Below, piece by piece: positions 15,433-22,495 of a DNA stretch of 25,615 nucleotides. The position numbers and the translations under genes were made by a program. Under the pieces are notes generated by a model. It saw nothing but the letters and a program-made list of their open reading frames with translations. It had not been told where the DNA came from and ran no database searches. This DNA is from JAVBRU01 sp031547595 (lineage in GTDB: Bacteria; Bacillota; Clostridia; Christensenellales; Aristaeellaceae). The DNA lies in contig JAVBRU010000047.1 of NCBI GenBank assembly GCA_031547595.1, positions 1 through 25,615 of the forward strand, in the 5' to 3' direction. Every line of letters starts with the position of its first letter. The stretch's first letter is position 1.

Positions 15433-16073
15433 GCGTCCAGCAGCGCGGGCACGCCGCGAAGCGACCTCAGCACATGGTCGCAATACTGTGCCAGCGTGTC
15501 GTCATAGGGGATCACATCGGGCACCATACACACGCGCATGCCCGCCGCACGGGCCGCTTTCACGCCGTTCACGGAGTCCTCCAGCGCCAGGCAGCTTTCC
15601 GGACTCACTTGAAGACGCTGCGCTGCGGCCAGGAAAATATCCGGCGCGGGCTTGGACTTGAGGCCGCTGCCGCCGCACGCAAGTGCCGAAAAATATTGCA
15701 AAATGCCGGTGCTGGTCAAATACAACCGCACGGTTTCCTCGGGGCTGGAGGATGCAATGGCGCAGGGAATACCCTTTTGCCGCAGAGTATCCAGTAGTTC
15801 GATCGCGCCATCCTTGAGGGGCAGCAGCTTCGCCTCCGCGCGGCTGTGCATATAATCGGTGAAATCCGCCTTCATCTGCGGAAAATCCAGCGTAGGCAAC
15901 GCTTTCAGATATAATCCGCGTGAGGAATCGGTGGTAATGCCGATGGTTTTGAGCACCAGTTCATACGGCGCGGCCAGCCCCTGCAATTCGCAGGCGTGCA
16001 TCGCCGCTTCTATCCCCACGTGCTCACTGTCTATCAGCAGCCCGTCCATGTCAAAGATCACCGCGTCAAACAT
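15429..16073 (-). CDS. HAD-IA hydrolase, beta-phosphoglucomutase-like
   Basis: A 214-residue HAD subfamily IA protein. Motif I is FDMDGLLIDSE (D8, D10), motif II is ASSSP (S108-S110), motif III is SKPAPDIF (K141) and motif IV is LEDSVNGVKAARAAGM (E165, D166). This set, with a helical cap at about residues 16-85, fits the beta-phosphoglucomutase/sugar-phosphate phosphatase group; phosphatase or mutase cannot be told apart here. The ATG at 16073 follows a GAGGGGG element, and the family motif begins right after it, so a longer ORF from 16133 is not used. It is the first gene behind the promoter at 16096-16124 and overlaps rlmH by four bases. Confidence 0.9.
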   Translation of the reverse strand: MFDAVIFDMDGLLIDSEHVGIEAAMHACELQGLAAPYELVLKTIGITTDSSRGLYLKALPTLDFPQMKADFTDYMHSRAEAKLLPLKDGAIELLDTLRQKGIPCAIASSSPEETVRLYLTSTGILQYFSALACGGSGLKSKPAPDIFLAAAQRLQVSPESCLALEDSVNGVKAARAAGMRVCMVPDVIPYDDTLAQYCDHVLRSLRGVPALLDA

Positions 16074-16095
16074 CGCTTTCGTACCCCCTCGCACA

Positions 16096-16124
16096 AGTAT
16101 AACCATAATTGCGCCGTTTGGCAA
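16096..16124 (-). promoter_or_regulatory. Sigma-A promoter for the HAD-rlmH-recF-HAD operon
   Basis: On the minus strand TTGCCA (16119-16124), a 17-base spacer and TATACT (16096-16101). The -35 box overlaps a small inverted repeat ATTGC-N8-GCAAT (16108-16125). The divergent PHP promoter begins about 10 bases away, so the two -35 regions face each other. Confidence 0.82.
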
Positions 16125-16133
16125 TACGAACAC

Positions 16134-16162
16134 TTGACGCCGGGTTTTGAAAAGCGTATGAT
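16134..16162 (+). promoter_or_regulatory. Sigma-A promoter for the PHP-domain gene
   Basis: TTGACG (16134-16139), a 17-base spacer and TATGAT (16157-16162), followed by a short leader with AAAGGAGA before the ATG at 16196. Confidence 0.85.
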
Positions 16163-16195
16163 GAAAATAACAAAATCATTCAAAGGAGATCAACA

Positions 16196-17110
16196 ATGAT
16201 CATTCGTCAAGCAGCCTTTGGCACGGCCCAGCGTCCGCTGAAGGGCGCATTGCATTGCCACACCACCCGCTCCGACGGTGCGGGCGACCCTGCCGCCGTC
16301 ATCGCCCTGCACAAGCAGAACGGATATGATTTTATGGCGCTCACCGATCACCGGCTGTATAACTACAAAAACTTTGCGCCGGATGTGGATATCACGCTGC
16401 TTGGCGGCATGGAGATGGACCAGACCTTGCCGGGGCCCGGCCGCCACTGTGTGCACATCGTGGCCGTTGGCCCCCTCAAGGAGCAGGGCAACCCCTATGA
16501 GCAGGATCAGCGCTTCCCCCGCAGTACTATTGAGCGTGCCGCCGATGCACAGGCGATGATAGACGATCTGCGCGCACATGGGCAGCTCACCATCTTCGCT
16601 CACCCCGAGTGGAGCGGCACCGCCGCCCGCGATTTTGATATGCTGCGCGGCAATTTTGCCATGGAAATCTGGAATACCGCCTGTGCACACGAGTTTGATA
16701 TCAACAAGGACGCCATTTATTGGGACGAATTACTCTTCCAGGGCATCCGCATCTATGGCGTGGCCACCGACGACGGCCACAAAATAAGCCACCACTGCAA
16801 CGGCTGGGTGCGTGTCAGCTGCGAAAATACCGTGCCCGCTATCCTTGCCGCGCTGGAAAACGGCGCTTTCTATTCCTCCTGCGGCCCCGAAATCTACGAT
16901 TTTTATGTGGAAGACGGCGCGGCGCATGTGCGCTGCTCCCGCGCCGCGCAGGTCACCTTCCGCCAGTTCCGCTCGCCCCTGCCCACTACAGTGGGCGATG
17001 CGCTGACCGGGGCCAGCTGCAGCTTGCGAGGCGACGAAAACTATATTCGCGCTATTGTGACGGACGCACAGGGCAGGAAAGCATGGACAAACCCGATCTG
17101 GCTGGGATAG
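16196..17110 (+). CDS. PHP-domain metal-dependent phosphoesterase
   Basis: A 304-residue protein of the PHP superfamily (polymerase and histidinol phosphatase), metal-dependent phosphoesterases. The metal ligands are visible in order: H20 and H22 in LHCHTTRSDG, D51/H52 in LTDH, E73 in GMEMD, H84/H87, H136 in FAHPEW, and D192/H195 in ATDDGHK. A C-terminal part (about 210-304) is less conserved. Relatives act on small phosphorylated metabolites or nucleotides, but the substrate is not readable. The gene is a single transcription unit with its own promoter, a strong AAAGGAGA and a terminator. No phosphatase partner or DNA polymerase is adjacent. Confidence 0.92.
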   Translation: MIIRQAAFGTAQRPLKGALHCHTTRSDGAGDPAAVIALHKQNGYDFMALTDHRLYNYKNFAPDVDITLLGGMEMDQTLPGPGRHCVHIVAVGPLKEQGNPYEQDQRFPRSTIERAADAQAMIDDLRAHGQLTIFAHPEWSGTAARDFDMLRGNFAMEIWNTACAHEFDINKDAIYWDELLFQGIRIYGVATDDGHKISHHCNGWVRVSCENTVPAILAALENGAFYSSCGPEIYDFYVEDGAAHVRCSRAAQVTFRQFRSPLPTTVGDALTGASCSLRGDENYIRAIVTDAQGRKAWTNPIWLG

Positions 17111-17127
17111 ATGGATAAGCGAGGCAC

Positions 17128-17166
17128 AAAAAAAACCGGAGTCCATCGCTGGGTTCCGGTTTTTTA
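17128..17166. terminator. Bidirectional Rho-independent terminator
   Basis: A run of A followed by ACCGGA, a 14-base loop, TCCGGT and a run of T. It ends the PHP gene on the plus strand and the LCP gene on the minus strand, whose stop lies a few bases away. Confidence 0.88.
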
Positions 17167-17172
17167 TTATCG

Positions 17173-18018
17173 TCACTTCATATCCAGGAACTCTTTCAGC
17201 CGCGCAATCTCCTGCTCTATATCCTCCACCACAGTGACCAGATGGAAGTTGATGCCCTGGGTGCTGCCTGTCAGCGGTACGCGCAGTTCCTCAATCTCCA
17301 TGGCATCGGCATTGCCAAACACAGACAGCGCGGCGCTGAACAGCTCGCTGGTGGTCACATTGGTATCAATGTAGGGCAGCATGGCAATGATCATATCCTG
17401 CATCGCATCAAAGCTTTTCAGATTGGCCATTTTGGTGGCAATGGCGATCAGCACTTCGCGCTGGCGCTGGTTGCGGCGCTCGTCGCTGTCCTGCTCGCGA
17501 GAACCCATATAGGCCACCACCTGGGCGCTGTTCAAGGTGTATGTGCCTGCGGTTTTGAATTGCTCCTTGCCGTTCACCTTGATATACAGGTCGTCCTCGT
17601 GGATTTCCACCTGCACACCGCCCAGCACGTCCACCAGCTTAGCCATTTCGTTTTTGCCCACCATGGCGTAACGGGTGATGTTGAGGTCCAATGTTTCATT
17701 GAGCACCTCCACCTGCAGCTTGGGGCCGCCCATGTAGTTAGCGATACACAGCTTGGCGATGCCCTCGCCCGGCACATCCGCCATCAGGTGGCGGTCAACG
17801 CTGACCATGCTCACATGCCCGCTGCCCATCTCCAGGCGAAGCAGCACCAGTGCGTCCGCGCGCCCATAGCCGCGCCCGGCTTTCAGCACAGTGTTGCGGT
17901 CGGCATCGTCTTCGCCAATCAGCAACACATCGTAATACTGGGGCTTGGGTGCAGCCAGCGCGTCAAAAAACGGGCACAGCAGGGCGCAGACGCACAAAAA
18001 GCAAAAAATCCGTTTCAT
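17173..18018 (-). CDS. LytR-CpsA-Psr (LCP) family protein, exported
   Basis: The 281-residue protein is a divergent LCP-family member; the family transfers polyisoprenyl-linked glycopolymers onto peptidoglycan outside the membrane. An N-terminal hydrophobic stretch (3-18) ends in ALAA, so it may be a cleaved signal peptide rather than the usual anchor. The LCP core has DVLLIGEDD (30-38), DADR (R41), GRAD (R53), SVDRHLM (R76) where SIPRDT is usual, AKLVDVLGGVQVEI (126-139) and RRNQRQREVL (181-190). The key arginines are thus kept. A TTG at 18069 is in frame but would bury the signal sequence, so the ATG at 18018 is chosen despite a weak ribosome site. It is the last gene of the exported trio. 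Confidence 0.82.
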   Translation of the reverse strand: MKRIFCFLCVCALLCPFFDALAAPKPQYYDVLLIGEDDADRNTVLKAGRGYGRADALVLLRLEMGSGHVSMVSVDRHLMADVPGEGIAKLCIANYMGGPKLQVEVLNETLDLNITRYAMVGKNEMAKLVDVLGGVQVEIHEDDLYIKVNGKEQFKTAGTYTLNSAQVVAYMGSREQDSDERRNQRQREVLIAIATKMANLKSFDAMQDMIIAMLPYIDTNVTTSELFSAALSVFGNADAMEIEELRVPLTGSTQGINFHLVTVVEDIEQEIARLKEFLDMK

Positions 18019-18043
18019 TCTCTTTCTCTTTTCCGCCAAGGCA

Positions 18044-18520
18044 CTATAACGCCTTTGCCTTGCGTTCAAAAATCACTGTCAAATCGTCTCCACGCTCCAG
18101 CGTGATCCACATGTCGATCATTTCCCACTGAATTTTCTTAGGTCTAACAGTGGCAGGATCGCCATAGCGCATCAATAACGAGAAGAACAGCGCCCCGAAA
18201 ACATCCTTGTTGTTCTTGGCCAGGGCAAACTTGCGCGTCATCAGCACATCATTCACCAGGCCATAGCTCAGCTTGGACACTTCAAACCCATACAGCGTAA
18301 CATTTTTGGTCACAGTTACCGTGCGCGTCCATGCCGTACCGTTCTCAAGGGCAGCGATCTCCAGCATGTTCAGGTCCCAACCTACGCCGCGGGTCATGTC
18401 CGGGTCGTTATACTGTAAATAACGAACAGCGGCCTCCTCCTGTTCCCGCGCCAACGCAGGCGCGGTGAACAGGCAGGCTGCCGCCAGAAAGCACAATAAA
18501 AACTGCTTGAAGAAATTCAT
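18044..18520 (-). CDS. Secreted protein of unknown family
   Basis: I do not recognise this 158-residue protein. It begins with a clear signal peptide (basic MNFFKQ, hydrophobic core, APALA cleavage site at about residue 24), so it is exported; a cysteine inside the hydrophobic core does not make a proper lipobox. The mature part is mixed alpha/beta by eye, with a conspicuous TRTVTVTKNVTLYGFEVSKL segment and no cysteines. The ATG at 18520 lies 14 bases after the previous stop and has no convincing ribosome binding site, which suggests translational coupling. It lies between another secreted protein and an LCP protein, hinting at a cell-envelope role. Confidence 0.7.
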   Translation of the reverse strand: MNFFKQFLLCFLAAACLFTAPALAREQEEAAVRYLQYNDPDMTRGVGWDLNMLEIAALENGTAWTRTVTVTKNVTLYGFEVSKLSYGLVNDVLMTRKFALAKNNKDVFGALFFSLLMRYGDPATVRPKKIQWEMIDMWITLERGDDLTVIFERKAKAL

Positions 18521-18534
18521 GGCGCAAATACAAT

Positions 18535-19215
18535 TTACAGAAGCGCGGTGGGCACGATGGGGAACATCGAATACATCATGCGGCACAGCCACCAATCGTT
18601 GCTTTCAAAGGCAAAGCCAAGGCGCCAATAGATATCCGGCTGGCCGTCCTGGTGCAAAATCACGGTGAGCACCTTGTAGGGACGCTCCGCGCCCATGTAT
18701 TGCGTGGCGCCATCGGCGATCTTCCACGCATCTTCTTCGGTGAAGTAGAACTTCTGCAGGTCTTCTTCATCACCGAAATACTCGTCGTGGTCCAGCTCTT
18801 CTAGCTTCAAATAGTCGTACCAGCCAAGGGCAACCAGAATGGTGTGGCTGCGTTCTTCGATATCCATGGGCAGACTGAGGATTCTGTCCATCTCTTCCTG
18901 ACCAACGGCTTCCAAGAGACCCACATACTCGTACTTCACCAGCGGATGGCCTTCGTCATCCACCGCGACATCCATATTGGGCAGCATGATTTCCATGGCA
19001 CGCACAATGGGCAGACGGCCATCGCCGATCTTGACGCCAAAAACCTCGTCATCCGGGCCTAGAACCTTATACACCACGTCGCCATACTGCACCACTTCGC
19101 CCGTGCCGTTGCCAAAGATATAGGACATATCTTCGCCCGTGCGGCTGTCCGTTGCGGCCAGTGCACTGAAGCACAGCAGGGAAAGGGCCATCACGAAACA
19201 GAATAATTTCTTCAT
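18535..19215 (-). CDS. Secreted acidic protein of unknown family
   Basis: An unrecognised 226-residue protein with a textbook signal peptide (MKKLFCFVMALSLLCFSALA, cleavage likely after SALA). The mature chain is strongly acidic, with clusters such as ELDHDEYFGDEEDL and a tryptophan/tyrosine-rich end (DIYWRLGF, NDWWLCRMMYSMFP). The FTEEDAWKIADGA segment recalls small beta-rich extracytoplasmic domains, but I cannot assign a family. AAAGGAGAG precedes the ATG. It is the first gene of the trio behind a near-perfect promoter and a cre-like site, so it may be the most highly made of the three. Confidence 0.75.
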   Translation of the reverse strand: MKKLFCFVMALSLLCFSALAATDSRTGEDMSYIFGNGTGEVVQYGDVVYKVLGPDDEVFGVKIGDGRLPIVRAMEIMLPNMDVAVDDEGHPLVKYEYVGLLEAVGQEEMDRILSLPMDIEERSHTILVALGWYDYLKLEELDHDEYFGDEEDLQKFYFTEEDAWKIADGATQYMGAERPYKVLTVILHQDGQPDIYWRLGFAFESNDWWLCRMMYSMFPIVPTALL

Positions 19216-19232
19216 CTTGATCTCTCCTTTTG

Positions 19233-19247
19233 GGCAAGCGTTTGCAA
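19233..19247. promoter_or_regulatory. cre-like operator in the leader of the exported trio
   Basis: On the minus strand TTGCAAACGCTTGCC fits the catabolite-response element pattern WTGNAANCGNWNNCW at all but the last position and is close to palindromic. It is transcribed, lying between the promoter at 19276-19304 and the ribosome binding site, where a bound CcpA/LacI-family regulator would act as a roadblock. Functional identity is inferred from pattern only. Confidence 0.5.
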
Positions 19248-19275
19248 AAAAGCAGACATACCTGCCATCATAGGA

Positions 19276-19304
19276 AGTATACTAAATTCACCAGCGTCTG
19301 TCAA
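19276..19304 (-). promoter_or_regulatory. Sigma-A promoter for the exported trio
   Basis: On the minus strand a perfect TTGACA (19299-19304), a 17-base spacer and TATACT (19276-19281). It lies just after the DUF5655 stop; no terminator is seen between, so some read-through from the lysA operon is likely. Confidence 0.9.
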
Positions 19305-19322
19305 CCCATATCCTCCCACAAT

Positions 19323-19697
19323 TTACATGCGAGCAGAAAAATCATAAGCCTCGCGCAACCACTCCTGCAACTGTTCATCAGCCTGATAAACGTCCGTCAA
19401 AGGCATGTGATGCATGAAACGCCCGGGATAGGGCTGCACTACATGTTGGATGCGCCCGTCTGTCACAGGATATCCCAGGCCAAAGGATATCATGATGGAC
19501 ACACTTTTCTTTGTCTGCGGCTTATGGCCGGGGAACCACACCCACGCAAATCCGCGCTTTGTGGAAAAACCAATTTGCGTCTTTTTGACGCTGATGGAAA
19601 TGCCGCTTCCACATGCGCAAATTATTTCCCGCACGGCCTCATACAGCGGTAACGCTTCGGGGGAATTACAAAAAAAAGCAGCTTCCTCAAATTCCAT
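19323..19697 (-). CDS. DUF5655-domain protein
   Basis: This 124-residue cytoplasmic protein resembles the DUF5655 domain: a conserved KTQIGFSTKRGFAWVWFP strand pair (39-56), then the SIMISFGLGYP strand, the RFMHHMPL segment and a helical C-terminus ending in WLREAYDFS. The family has no established function; some members are found fused to or near nucleic-acid or YdhG-type proteins, so no role is proposed. AAGGAGAT precedes the ATG. It begins nine bases after lysA and is probably co-transcribed with it. Assignment is from recalled pattern only. Confidence 0.7.
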   Translation of the reverse strand: MEFEEAAFFCNSPEALPLYEAVREIICACGSGISISVKKTQIGFSTKRGFAWVWFPGHKPQTKKSVSIMISFGLGYPVTDGRIQHVVQPYPGRFMHHMPLTDVYQADEQLQEWLREAYDFSARM

Positions 19698-19706
19698 TGT
19701 ATCTCC

Positions 19707-20939
19707 TTACAATAATGTGGAAAAGTAATCATCCGGTGTTTCGGCGCGGCGGATCAGCTGGTATTCGCTACCGCCCTTGTAAAGCACCTCCGCGCTGCGC
19801 AGGCGTCCATTGTATTGATAGCCCATGGCGAAGCTATGCGCGCCTGCATCGTGAATGACCAGCAAGTCGCCCATCTTAATGGGCGGCATCGTGCGGTCAA
19901 TGGCAAATTTATCGTTATTTTCGCACAGGCTGCCCGTGATGTCGTAGGTCGCTGTGGCCGGGACATCGCGCTTGCCCGTGACGTGGATGTGATGATACGC
20001 GCCGTACATCGCGGGGCGGATGAGGTTGGACGCACAAGCGTCCACGCCGATGTAATGCTTATAAATGCGCTTTTCGTGCATCGCGCGGGTGACTAGATAG
20101 CCGTGCGGGCCGGTCATGAAGCGTCCAAGCTCCGTCTTGATGCCCACCTCGCGCTTGTCGCCAAATACGCGCCGGTATTCCTTTTGCACGCCCGCGCCAA
20201 TGACGGCGATGTCGGCTGCTTTTTCATCGGGGCTATAGGGTATGCCTACGCCGCCGGACAGGTTGATAAACGCCAATGGCATATCGCAGACTTCGGCCAG
20301 CTTTTTGCCAACGTCAAATAAAATGCCTGCGAGGGTGGGATAATAGTTGTTGTCGGTGCAGTTGCTGGCCAGGAATGCGTGGATGCCAAACTTTTTTGCG
20401 CCAAGCAGCTTCAATTTCTTTAGGCCTTCGGGCAGCTGTGCCGTCGTCCAGCCGTATTTGGAATCGCCGGGATCGCCCATGATGGCACTGTTGTCAACCG
20501 TGAAGCTGCCGCCGGGATTATAGCGAATGCAAACGACCTCCGGGATGCCGCCGTGCGCGGCCAGGGTATCGATATCTGTGATGTCGTCCAGGTTGATGAT
20601 GGCGCCCATGGCACGCGCCATGTCAAACTCGCTGGGCGGCATGGCATTGGCGCTGAACATGATGTCTTCGCCCGTCATGCCGATGCGCTGGGCCAGCAAA
20701 AGCTCGCACTCGGACGAGCAGTCCAGGCCGCAGCTTTCCTCTTTCAAAATTTCAAGAATGCGGGGGTTGGGAAGTGCCTTGACGGCAAAGTATTCTTTAA
20801 AATCCGGTGCCCAGGCAAAGGCCTTGTTCATGGCGCGGGCGGTAGAACGGATGCCCGCCTCGTCGTACAGGTAAAACGGCGTGGGGAACTTCGCGGCAGC
20901 TTGCTCAAAAACAGCATCGGGGAGTGTAAAGTTCGGCAT
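19707..20939 (-). CDS. lysA: Diaminopimelate decarboxylase, variant subgroup
   Basis: A 410-residue fold-III PLP decarboxylase, most likely LysA, which converts meso-diaminopimelate to lysine. The PLP lysine is in YFAVKALPN (K54), H187 lies in GIHAFL, the cofactor phosphate loop is SGGVGIP (228-234), NLIRPAMYGAYHHI (305-318) is the DapDC-type substrate strand, and the catalytic cysteine is in GSLCENNDKFA (C339). Two motifs differ from the usual enzyme: ELGR (270-273) replaces EPGR and DAGAH (364-368) replaces DAGAY. A longer start at 20948 exists, but AAAAGGA is spaced for the ATG at 20939. A promoter lies just upstream; DUF5655 follows by nine bases. Confidence 0.87.
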   Translation of the reverse strand: MPNFTLPDAVFEQAAAKFPTPFYLYDEAGIRSTARAMNKAFAWAPDFKEYFAVKALPNPRILEILKEESCGLDCSSECELLLAQRIGMTGEDIMFSANAMPPSEFDMARAMGAIINLDDITDIDTLAAHGGIPEVVCIRYNPGGSFTVDNSAIMGDPGDSKYGWTTAQLPEGLKKLKLLGAKKFGIHAFLASNCTDNNYYPTLAGILFDVGKKLAEVCDMPLAFINLSGGVGIPYSPDEKAADIAVIGAGVQKEYRRVFGDKREVGIKTELGRFMTGPHGYLVTRAMHEKRIYKHYIGVDACASNLIRPAMYGAYHHIHVTGKRDVPATATYDITGSLCENNDKFAIDRTMPPIKMGDLLVIHDAGAHSFAMGYQYNGRLRSAEVLYKGGSEYQLIRRAETPDDYFSTLL

Positions 20940-20980
20940 AGGGTTCATCCTTTTGTGTAAAATCGCGCATGCGCATTGCA

Positions 20981-21009
20981 ATTATAATGAAAGGAAGCGG
21001 GAAGGGCAA
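20981..21009 (-). promoter_or_regulatory. lysA: Sigma-A promoter for lysA
   Basis: On the minus strand TTGCCC (21004-21009), a 17-base spacer and a perfect TATAAT (20981-20986). A perfect 10-base palindrome GCGCATGCGC (20965-20974) sits at about the transcription start and could be an operator. Confidence 0.82.
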
Positions 21010-21039
21010 GAGAATCTTGAGAAAAGAACAGATTTAGTA

Positions 21040-22284
21040 CTATGCCTGCCGCTGAATATTGGCTCCGAGCGCGTTCAGCTTGCTCTCCAGCGATTCGTAA
21101 CCGCGGATCAGATGCTCCTGGGTATCGTTTACCTTGGTCTGCCCCTGGGCGCATAGGCCGGCCAACACCAGCGAGGCGGCGGCGCGAAGGTCAGTGGCGC
21201 TGACGGTGGCGCCGGTCAGCGGCTTGCCGCCCTGGATAAGCGCCAGCTGCCCTTCCACCCGGATCTGCGCACCCATGCGCGCCAGCTCCACCACATGCAT
21301 GTAGCGGTTTTCGAAGATGGTTTCGAGGAACACCGACAGCCCGTGCGTCTGGCAGGCCACCACCATCATGGGCGCTTGCATATCGGTGGGAAAGCCGGGA
21401 TACGAAAGCGTGCGCGCTTCGATCGGATGCCGCGCCTTGCCGCGCAACCGCAGCCCTTTTTCGTCCTCCTGGATGATGAGCCCAGATTCTTGCAATTTGA
21501 AAAGCTGCGCACGCATATGATCTGCCCGCGCGCCCAGCAGCAGCACGCTGCCTTCCGTCAGCGCTGCGGCGCAGGCGAGGGTGCCCGCCTCAATGCGGTC
21601 TGTGATCGGCGTATAGTGCGTGCCCTGCAGCCGCTCCACGCCCTCCACGGTGATGTTGGCCGTGCCCGCGCCCGTCACGCGCGCGCCCATCTGGCACAGG
21701 AAATGCGCGAGGTCCACAATCTCCGGCTCCTTGGCGGCGTTTTCGATGCGCGTCACGCCCTTGGCCAGGCACGCCGCCATCAGAAGGTTTTCTGTCGCGC
21801 CTACGCTTGGGAAATCGAGGTACACGTTTTCGCCCTTCAGCTGCCCGGTCACGCTCAGGTAGCCGCTCTCGTTGCTCACCTTCGCGCCCATCTTTTGCAT
21901 GCCCTTGAGGTGGATGTCAATGGGGCGCTGGCCTATGGCGCAGCCGCCGGGCATGGCCAGCGCCGCCTCGCCCACGCGGGAAAGCAGCGGCCCCAGCACC
22001 AGCACAGACGCGCGCATGGAGCGCAGCACCTGCGCATCCCGCGGGCTTTGGGGTGCCAGCGTCCGAAGAATCACCGTATCGCCTTCCTCTTTTACGTCAG
22101 TGCCGCAAAGCCGCAAAATCTCCAGCATGTTGCGCACGTCCGATAGCTGCGGCACCGCTTTGATCACCACTTCCTCGTGGGTCAACAGCGATGCCGCTAA
22201 AATAGGAAGCACCGCGTTTTTGGATGTGCTGACGCGCACTTCGCCGCTCAGCTTGGGCGTTTGGTTGATGGTATACGTAGACAT
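21040..22284 (-). CDS. murA: UDP-N-acetylglucosamine 1-carboxyvinyltransferase MurA
   Basis: MurA transfers enolpyruvate from PEP to UDP-GlcNAc, the first committed step of peptidoglycan synthesis, in the cytoplasm. The 414-residue protein keeps K22 and N23 (STSKNAVLP), the catalytic cysteine C115 in MPGGCAIGQRPIDIHLKG and the acid D301 in SYPGFPTDMQAP. C115 rather than Asp predicts fosfomycin sensitivity at the target. GGAGGT lies six bases before the ATG. No clear promoter is visible upstream; a possible short ORF (22306-22419) precedes it. Firmicutes often have two murA copies, and which one this is cannot be told. Confidence 0.96.
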   Translation of the reverse strand: MSTYTINQTPKLSGEVRVSTSKNAVLPILAASLLTHEEVVIKAVPQLSDVRNMLEILRLCGTDVKEEGDTVILRTLAPQSPRDAQVLRSMRASVLVLGPLLSRVGEAALAMPGGCAIGQRPIDIHLKGMQKMGAKVSNESGYLSVTGQLKGENVYLDFPSVGATENLLMAACLAKGVTRIENAAKEPEIVDLAHFLCQMGARVTGAGTANITVEGVERLQGTHYTPITDRIEAGTLACAAALTEGSVLLLGARADHMRAQLFKLQESGLIIQEDEKGLRLRGKARHPIEARTLSYPGFPTDMQAPMMVVACQTHGLSVFLETIFENRYMHVVELARMGAQIRVEGQLALIQGGKPLTGATVSATDLRAAASLVLAGLCAQGQTKVNDTQEHLIRGYESLESKLNALGANIQRQA

Positions 22285-22305
22285 GGGCGCACCTCCGCAA
22301 AAAAA

Positions 22306-22419
22306 TCATTCCACGCGCTCATTGTCCCCCGCGGCGGCGCAAACATCCCGCCGCAAGTTGTCCGCAAACTGCGCTGCCAGCAACAAAAAGCCAGCATAGC
22401 CGCTTTGATACCGCCGCAT
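22306..22419 (-). CDS. Possible 37-codon leader ORF upstream of murA
   Basis: A short ORF (MRRYQSGYAGFLLLAAQF at its start, ending in DNERVE) stops 21 bases before the murA ATG. Its codons are GC-rich in the third position, like the real genes here, but no Shine-Dalgarno sequence precedes its ATG and the peptide matches nothing I know. It could be a leader peptide, the remnant of a longer gene or chance. Confidence 0.22.
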   Translation of the reverse strand: MRRYQSGYAGFLLLAAQFADNLRRDVCAAAGDNERVE

Positions 22420-22447
22420 CGCGTTATGCAAAGCCAATATTTTTTTG

Positions 22448-22476
22448 TTGGCAAAAGCCTGTAAGCGTGATACAAT
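22448..22476 (+). promoter_or_regulatory. uvrB: Sigma-A promoter for uvrB
   Basis: TTGGCA (22448-22453), a 17-base spacer and TACAAT (22471-22476), with a predicted start near 22483 and a short leader to the ATG at 22509. Confidence 0.82.
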
Positions 22477-22481
22477 ATATA

Positions 22482-22495
22482 CGAACATTTATTCC
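22482..22495. promoter_or_regulatory. uvrB: Candidate LexA (SOS) box in the uvrB promoter
   Basis: CGAAC-ATTT-ATTCC resembles the Gram-positive SOS box CGAAC-N4-GTTCG, with both differences in the right arm. It overlaps the predicted transcription start, an effective place for LexA repression, and uvrB is a known SOS gene in Firmicutes. The match is imperfect, hence moderate confidence. Confidence 0.45.

Noticed and set aside
20987..21039. Terminator between murA and lysA
   Set aside because: Only a five-pair stem (CAAGA/TCTTG) is present, without a U-run, so read-through from murA into lysA is possible.
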